Source: Okapia johnstoni
Taxonomy: Eukaryota; Chordata; Mammalia; Artiodactyla; Giraffidae
Direction: 5' to 3'
DNA: 64,000 nt
Assembly: GCA_024291935.2 (NCBI GenBank)
Contig: CM044320.1
Coordinates: 55,246,001-55,310,000, forward strand
Under the pieces are notes generated by a model, which made no database searches, was not told the DNA's origin, and saw only the letters and a program-made list of their open reading frames with translations. The stretch's first letter is position 1. Each line of letters starts with the position of its first letter. This document shows positions 61,601 to 64,000 of the stretch, in pieces. The position numbers and the translations under genes are program-made.

Positions 61601-62274
61601 AGCTTTAAAATTAATTAAATTTAAAAATTCAGTTTTCAGTCATACTAGCTATGTTTTATATGCTCATTAGCTACACATGGCTAGTGGCTGTTATACTGGG
61701 AAGCATAGGTCCGATAGGCCTAATTCTTGTGGAACTGAAAAGTAGTTAGACTTCTGTGACCTTGTGCAACAGGATCTTAGAAATATAAACAATAAGTTGA
61801 AAGTGAAAGTGAAGTTGCTCAGTCGTGTCTGACTCTTTGTGACCCCATGGACTGTAGCCTGCCAGGTTCCTCAGTCCATGGGATTTTCCAGGCAAGAATA
61901 CTGGAGTGGGTTGCCATTTCCTTCTCCAGGGGATCTTCCCAACCCAGGGATCGAACCCAGGTCTCCCGCATTGCAGGCAGACTCTTTACCATCTGAGCCA
62001 CCAGGGAATCCCTAAACAATAAGATTGCTAACTACCATTTTTCTTTTTGTTTACAGATCACGCTCTCATGATACAAGGGCTGCTCAGTTGTAGCACAAAC
62101 CTAAACCTGGTCACCGACTGCATGGAACACGCTCTGACATCTGTGCATCCCCGCACTCGATACTCAGCTGGCTGGGATGCTCAGTTTTTCTTTGTCCCTC
62201 TATCTTATTTACCTACATCCCTGGCAGACTACATATTAACTAGATCTTGGCCCAAACCAGCCCAGGTAGTCTAA
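52303..62274 (+). CDS. HSD17B6: HSD17B6, 17-beta/3-alpha hydroxysteroid dehydrogenase (RDH-like SDR)
   Basis: A microsomal short-chain dehydrogenase (SDR9C group) that uses NAD(H) on 3-alpha/17-beta androgens and retinoids. Four coding exons join in phase: 52303-52615, 54936-55194, 58630-58793, 62057-62274, giving 317 residues. Residues 1-17 form the hydrophobic membrane anchor followed by RWYRER. The Rossmann motif T-G-C-D-S-G-F-G is at 35-42, NNAG at 111-114, and the catalytic residues are S164, Y176 and K180 (YSCSK). The C-terminal half (STNLNLVTDCMEHALTSVHP, ILTRSWPKPAQ) matches HSD17B6 rather than the neighbouring paralogue RDH16 as I recall them. All introns are GT-AG and no frame break is seen. 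The paralogue-rich family means an alignment should confirm the symbol. Confidence 0.94.
53020..53800 (-). mobile_element. Old L1M remnant split by a BovB fragment
   Basis: Reversed L1M-type wording (gatttacagaaaagttggaa; ttattactgaataatattcc) on both sides of 53390-53549. In HSD17B6 intron 2. Confidence 0.6.
53390..53549 (-). mobile_element. BovB 3'-end fragment with 11-bp duplication
   Basis: gttgttgttgtgcagttact ... caaccatctcgtcctctgtt, flanked by actctttccat at 53379-53389 and 53550-53560. Confidence 0.9.
54110..54255 (+). repeat. L2 3'-end remnant
   Basis: gagagtgtgctcctccagga ... gtattcccagtttctaacat ... gggctcaacaagggttgaat. Confidence 0.6.
54936..55194 (+). CDS. HSD17B6: HSD17B6 second coding exon, catalytic residues
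   Basis: Acceptor attgttttag. Encodes residues 105-190: LWGLVNNAGIF, then NLIGVIEVTLSMLPLVRRAQ, GRIVNVSSILGRIAFF and VYSCSKYGVEAFSDIL. It carries Ser164, Tyr176 and Lys180. Donor GTAAGA. Confidence 0.94.
55225..55350 (+). mobile_element. L1 3'-terminal fragment (sense)
   Basis: gggagggaggtgggagggag, caaaattctgtaaagcaatt, atccctcaattaaaaaaata: the end of a ruminant L1 3' UTR. Confidence 0.8.
55430..56225 (-). repeat. MIR-like remnants
   Basis: Two blocks, about 55430-55640 and 56060-56225 (gaaactgaggcacagaggtt), in HSD17B6 intron 3; other sequence between them is unassigned. Confidence 0.55.
56400..56890 (+). repeat. Old mammalian interspersed repeat, family not named
   Basis: The wording is familiar from many mammalian genomes (attctctcacagttctggag, ccttggcttgtggccacatc, tcttataaggacagtcgtga), but I cannot assign the family with confidence. 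Confidence 0.6.
57433..57619 (+). mobile_element. MER5A-like hAT element with 8-bp duplication
   Basis: cagtgattcttaacttttag ... gtttctgatttagtaaattt ... tttgagaaccattc. The exact 8-bp target duplication ctttagag at 57425-57432 and 57620-57627 is the hAT hallmark. Confidence 0.9.
57790..58300 (+). repeat. L2-like LINE remnant
   Basis: cttagcatagtgcctgatac and a following diverged L2 stretch (ttgaagccttctttgactcc). Confidence 0.5.
58630..58793 (+). CDS. HSD17B6: HSD17B6 third coding exon
   Basis: Acceptor ttttccccctag. Encodes residues 191-245: RRELQHFGVKVSMVEPGYFR, then TTMTDVQKFSEMMEQTWKEA and YGQKFFDA. EPGYFRT is the conserved PG element after the active site. Donor GTGAGC. Confidence 0.93.
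58800..59990. other. HSD17B6 intron 4 proximal part, nothing assigned
   Basis: G-rich stretch (59000-59420) with short open frames that match nothing I know. No clear repeat boundaries. Confidence 0.4.
60126..60394 (+). mobile_element. Bov-tA-type dimer with 13-bp duplication
   Basis: Two ggcaacccactccagt-containing units joined by a ttcactttcacttttcactt linker. The duplication catatatatatcc is at 60113-60125 and 60395-60407. Confidence 0.9.
60997..61131 (-). mobile_element. CHR-type SINE (first of two at one site)
   Basis: gcttggcttgtgggatgtca ... gatcactaggaaactcc. The duplication tgatttgtata is at 60986-60996 and 61132-61142. Confidence 0.88.
61148..61461 (-). mobile_element. Long CHR-type SINE (second at the same site)
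   Basis: ggctgcactgggtcttcctt ... ggaccacgagggaagccc. The duplication tgatttgtatacttga is at 61132-61147 and 61462-61477. Confidence 0.9.
61797..62012 (-). mobile_element. Bov-tA SINE just upstream of the last HSD17B6 exon
   Basis: Antisense Bov-tA ending 44 bp before the last coding exon. The duplication taaacaataag is at 61786-61796 and 62013-62023. Confidence 0.93.
62057..62274 (+). CDS. HSD17B6: HSD17B6 last coding exon
   Basis: Acceptor tttttgtttacag. Encodes residues 246-317, including STNLNLVTDCMEHALTSVHP and FFFVPLSYLPTSLADYILTR, and stops with TAA at 62272-62274. Confidence 0.94.
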
Positions 62275-62686
62275 AGAAAAATGGTTTGATGGCCCTTGAA
62301 ATGAAGACAAAAATCTGAAATTGATGGTGTCTCACTAATCCTAACGCATAATCTATAATTTTTCTAGCAATCAACTTCCTTGCTTAAACTCATTTATCTG
62401 ACACCATCAGAGAACCAACATGTTGATGTTATAGATATCCAAAGCTACTCCCTTTAGGTGCTAAATCTCTACTATTTTAGCCATTTTTGGACAACAGTAT
62501 TTCCAAAATGCATCAATCTTCCTTGCTCTGTTAGAGTAGAACAAAAACAGTTTAGCTTGTTTTGATGCTATTTCTTTATGTAAGTGAATAGCTGTTCTGT
62601 GCTGTGATCAACTGTTGCTCAGGGACTACTGAAAAATGTGGGTCTGTTAATTCTTACTTGAAATGGGTCTGTACTTTGGTACTTTT

Positions 62687-62692
62687 AATAAA
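62687..62692 (+). terminator. HSD17B6: HSD17B6 poly(A) signal AATAAA
   Basis: AATAAA lies 413 nt after the stop codon, in a tttaataaatgtttaattt context. It implies a 3' UTR of about 430 nt. Confidence 0.75.
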
Positions 62693-62841
62693 TGTTTAAT
62701 TTCATCTTCTTCCTATTAGCCAGCAGGTTTTGGATATGTTTCTCCTTTATTTAAAAAGAACTGATTATTAATTTTTAAAAATTTAAACGTAATATAGTTA
62801 TTAATTTAATATAGTTAAATTTAAAAGCAATATGAAAGAAG

Positions 62842-63046
62842 AAAGTGAAGTTGCTCAGTCGTGTCCGACTCTTTGTGACCCCATGGACTGTAGCCGACAG
62901 GCTCCTCCATCCATGGGATTTTCCAGGCAAGAATACTGGAGTGGGTTGCCATTTCCTTCTCCAGGAGATCTTCCCGACCCAGGGATTGAACCTGGGTCTC
63001 CTGCACTGTAGGCAGATGCTTTACCATCTGAGCCACCAGGGAAGTC
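62842..63046 (-). mobile_element. Bov-tA SINE
   Basis: gtgaagttgctcagtcgtgt ... ccatctgagccaccagggaa, 150 bp past the HSD17B6 poly(A) signal. Confidence 0.92.
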
Positions 63047-63339
63047 AATCATATAAAAGTAATATATGTTTAGTTAAAAGTTCAGGTATTACTCAAAATC
63101 TTAAAAATGAAAATACAATTGTTTCCCACCTGCATTGCTGCTCCTCAGAGATGAGTGCTTTTGACTTTCAGCTATTTCTTCTGGTATATATCACTGTATT
63201 TTTTAATAATATACTTCATACTGTTATTTCTTGATTTATTAATTTTAGACATTCTTGATTAACTTCCTGTTAGGATAAATGAAAACTTAGCTCTTTACAC
63301 CACTTTCCTGACCATTTTCTTTATCCCCATACTTCTTTC

Positions 63340-64000
63340 TTTTTTTCTTAAATTTATTTTTTATTGAAGTATAGTTGTATTACAATGTATTAATTACTGC
63401 TGTATAGCAAATGACTCAGTTATACTGAGTCATATATATATATGACTATGTATATATATATGAGTTATATATACAGTATATGTGTATACTTTCTTTTTCA
63501 TTTTCTTTTCCATTATGGTTTATCACAGGATATTGAATATAGTTCCCTGTGCTATACAGTAGGATTTTGCATGTTATCAACAGAGGATTGGATATATACA
63601 ATGGAATATTACTTAGCCATAAATGGTATATATATGGAATACATATATATAATGGAATATTACTCAGCCATAAAAAGAGTGAAATAATGCCATTTGCAGC
63701 AACACTGATGAACCTAGAGATTATCGTATTGAATGAAGTAAGTCAGACAGAGAAAGACAAATATGATACTGTTTATATGTGGAATCTAAAAAAAAGGGTA
63801 CAAATGAATTTACCTACAAAACAGAAATAGATTTACAGTTATAGAGAATAATCTTAAGGTTACAAGGGGGTAAGGGAGGGAGGGATAAATGAGAAGATTG
63901 AGATTGACACATACACACTACTACACATAAAATAGAGAACTAGTAAGGACTATATAGCACAGGGAGCTCTCCTCAATACTCTGTAATGTCCTATATGGGA
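63340..64000. mobile_element. L1 3' sequences in opposite directions
   Basis: 63340-63572 is antisense L1 3' UTR (tgctgtatagcaaatgactc, ccctgtgctatacagtagga) with a TATATA tract. From about 63580 the sequence is sense L1 (ggaatattactcagccataa, taatgccatttgcagcaaca), running off the window. Confidence 0.75.

Larger units (their letters stand above)
59990..61740 (+). mobile_element. hAT-like MITE with nested L1M and SINEs
   Basis: The left part (gtgctatccaatagatatat) and the right part (tagctacacatggctagtgg) belong to the same old family as 10658-11245. Inside are a Bov-tA dimer (60126-60394) and an L1M 3' end (about 60585-60996 resuming at 61462-61545). That L1M holds two CHR SINEs. Confidence 0.6.

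Noticed and set aside
52303..62274. Assignment as RDH16
   Set aside because: The N-terminus fits both, but the C-terminal exons (STNLNLVTDCMEHALTSVHP, LTRSWPKPAQ) fit HSD17B6.
63340..64000. Twin-priming inversion of a single L1
   Set aside because: The inverted part is 3' UTR with its own tail rather than a 5' segment; the right end lies outside the window, so it cannot be decided.

Overview
The window is ruminant (pecoran) nuclear DNA, most likely cattle, sheep, goat, buffalo or deer. Many RTE-BovB LINEs, Bov-tA SINEs and CHR-type tRNA-Glu SINEs lie on top of older L1, L2, MIR, MER5A-like and Tigger/MER2-like repeats. I cannot name the species from sequence alone. No prokaryotic genes, CRISPR array, operon or plasmid feature is present.

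Three protein-coding genes can be reconstructed exon by exon, in the order NACA (-), PRIM1 (-), HSD17B6 (+), which is the order I recall for human 12q13. (1) 1-5880, minus: the 5' part of NACA. It comprises a CpG-rich promoter and non-coding exon 1 (about 5838-5880), a 70-nt start exon (4915-4984), and the giant muscle (skNAC) exon, open without a stop from 2608 to the window edge (868 full codons). The last part of that exon carries a degenerate Pro/Ser/Lys repeat. The C-terminal NAC/UBA exons lie outside. (2) 8933-27542, minus: complete PRIM1, the DNA primase catalytic subunit, in 13 exons encoding 418 residues. The catalytic Asp pair, the third Asp and the Cys cluster fall at the residue numbers I recall for human. 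Intron 7 is a minor-spliceosome (U12) AT-AC intron, intron 4 is GC-AG, and intron 3 is only 71 nt. The promoter has E2F, NRF1-like and ZNF143/THAP11-like motifs. (3) 52289-62692, plus: HSD17B6, a membrane-anchored short-chain dehydrogenase. Four coding exons encode 317 residues and are followed by a poly(A) signal. At least one upstream non-coding exon is implied but I did not find it.

The 24.8 kb between PRIM1 and HSD17B6 holds no host gene I can support. It is dominated by retroelements, most strikingly an old minus-strand BovB (28110-33857) broken by a younger plus-strand BovB (30888-32806) and by an L1 (33037-33816). Several other insertions show exact target-site duplications, so local insertion order can be read. 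No new gene system is evident. The best leads are the atypical PRIM1 introns, the nested BovB block with a nonsense codon shared between two copies, the two-part skNAC repeat, an E-box cluster in the NACA intron, a Z-DNA-prone tract near the NACA promoter, and the base-composition step at the first coding exon of HSD17B6.
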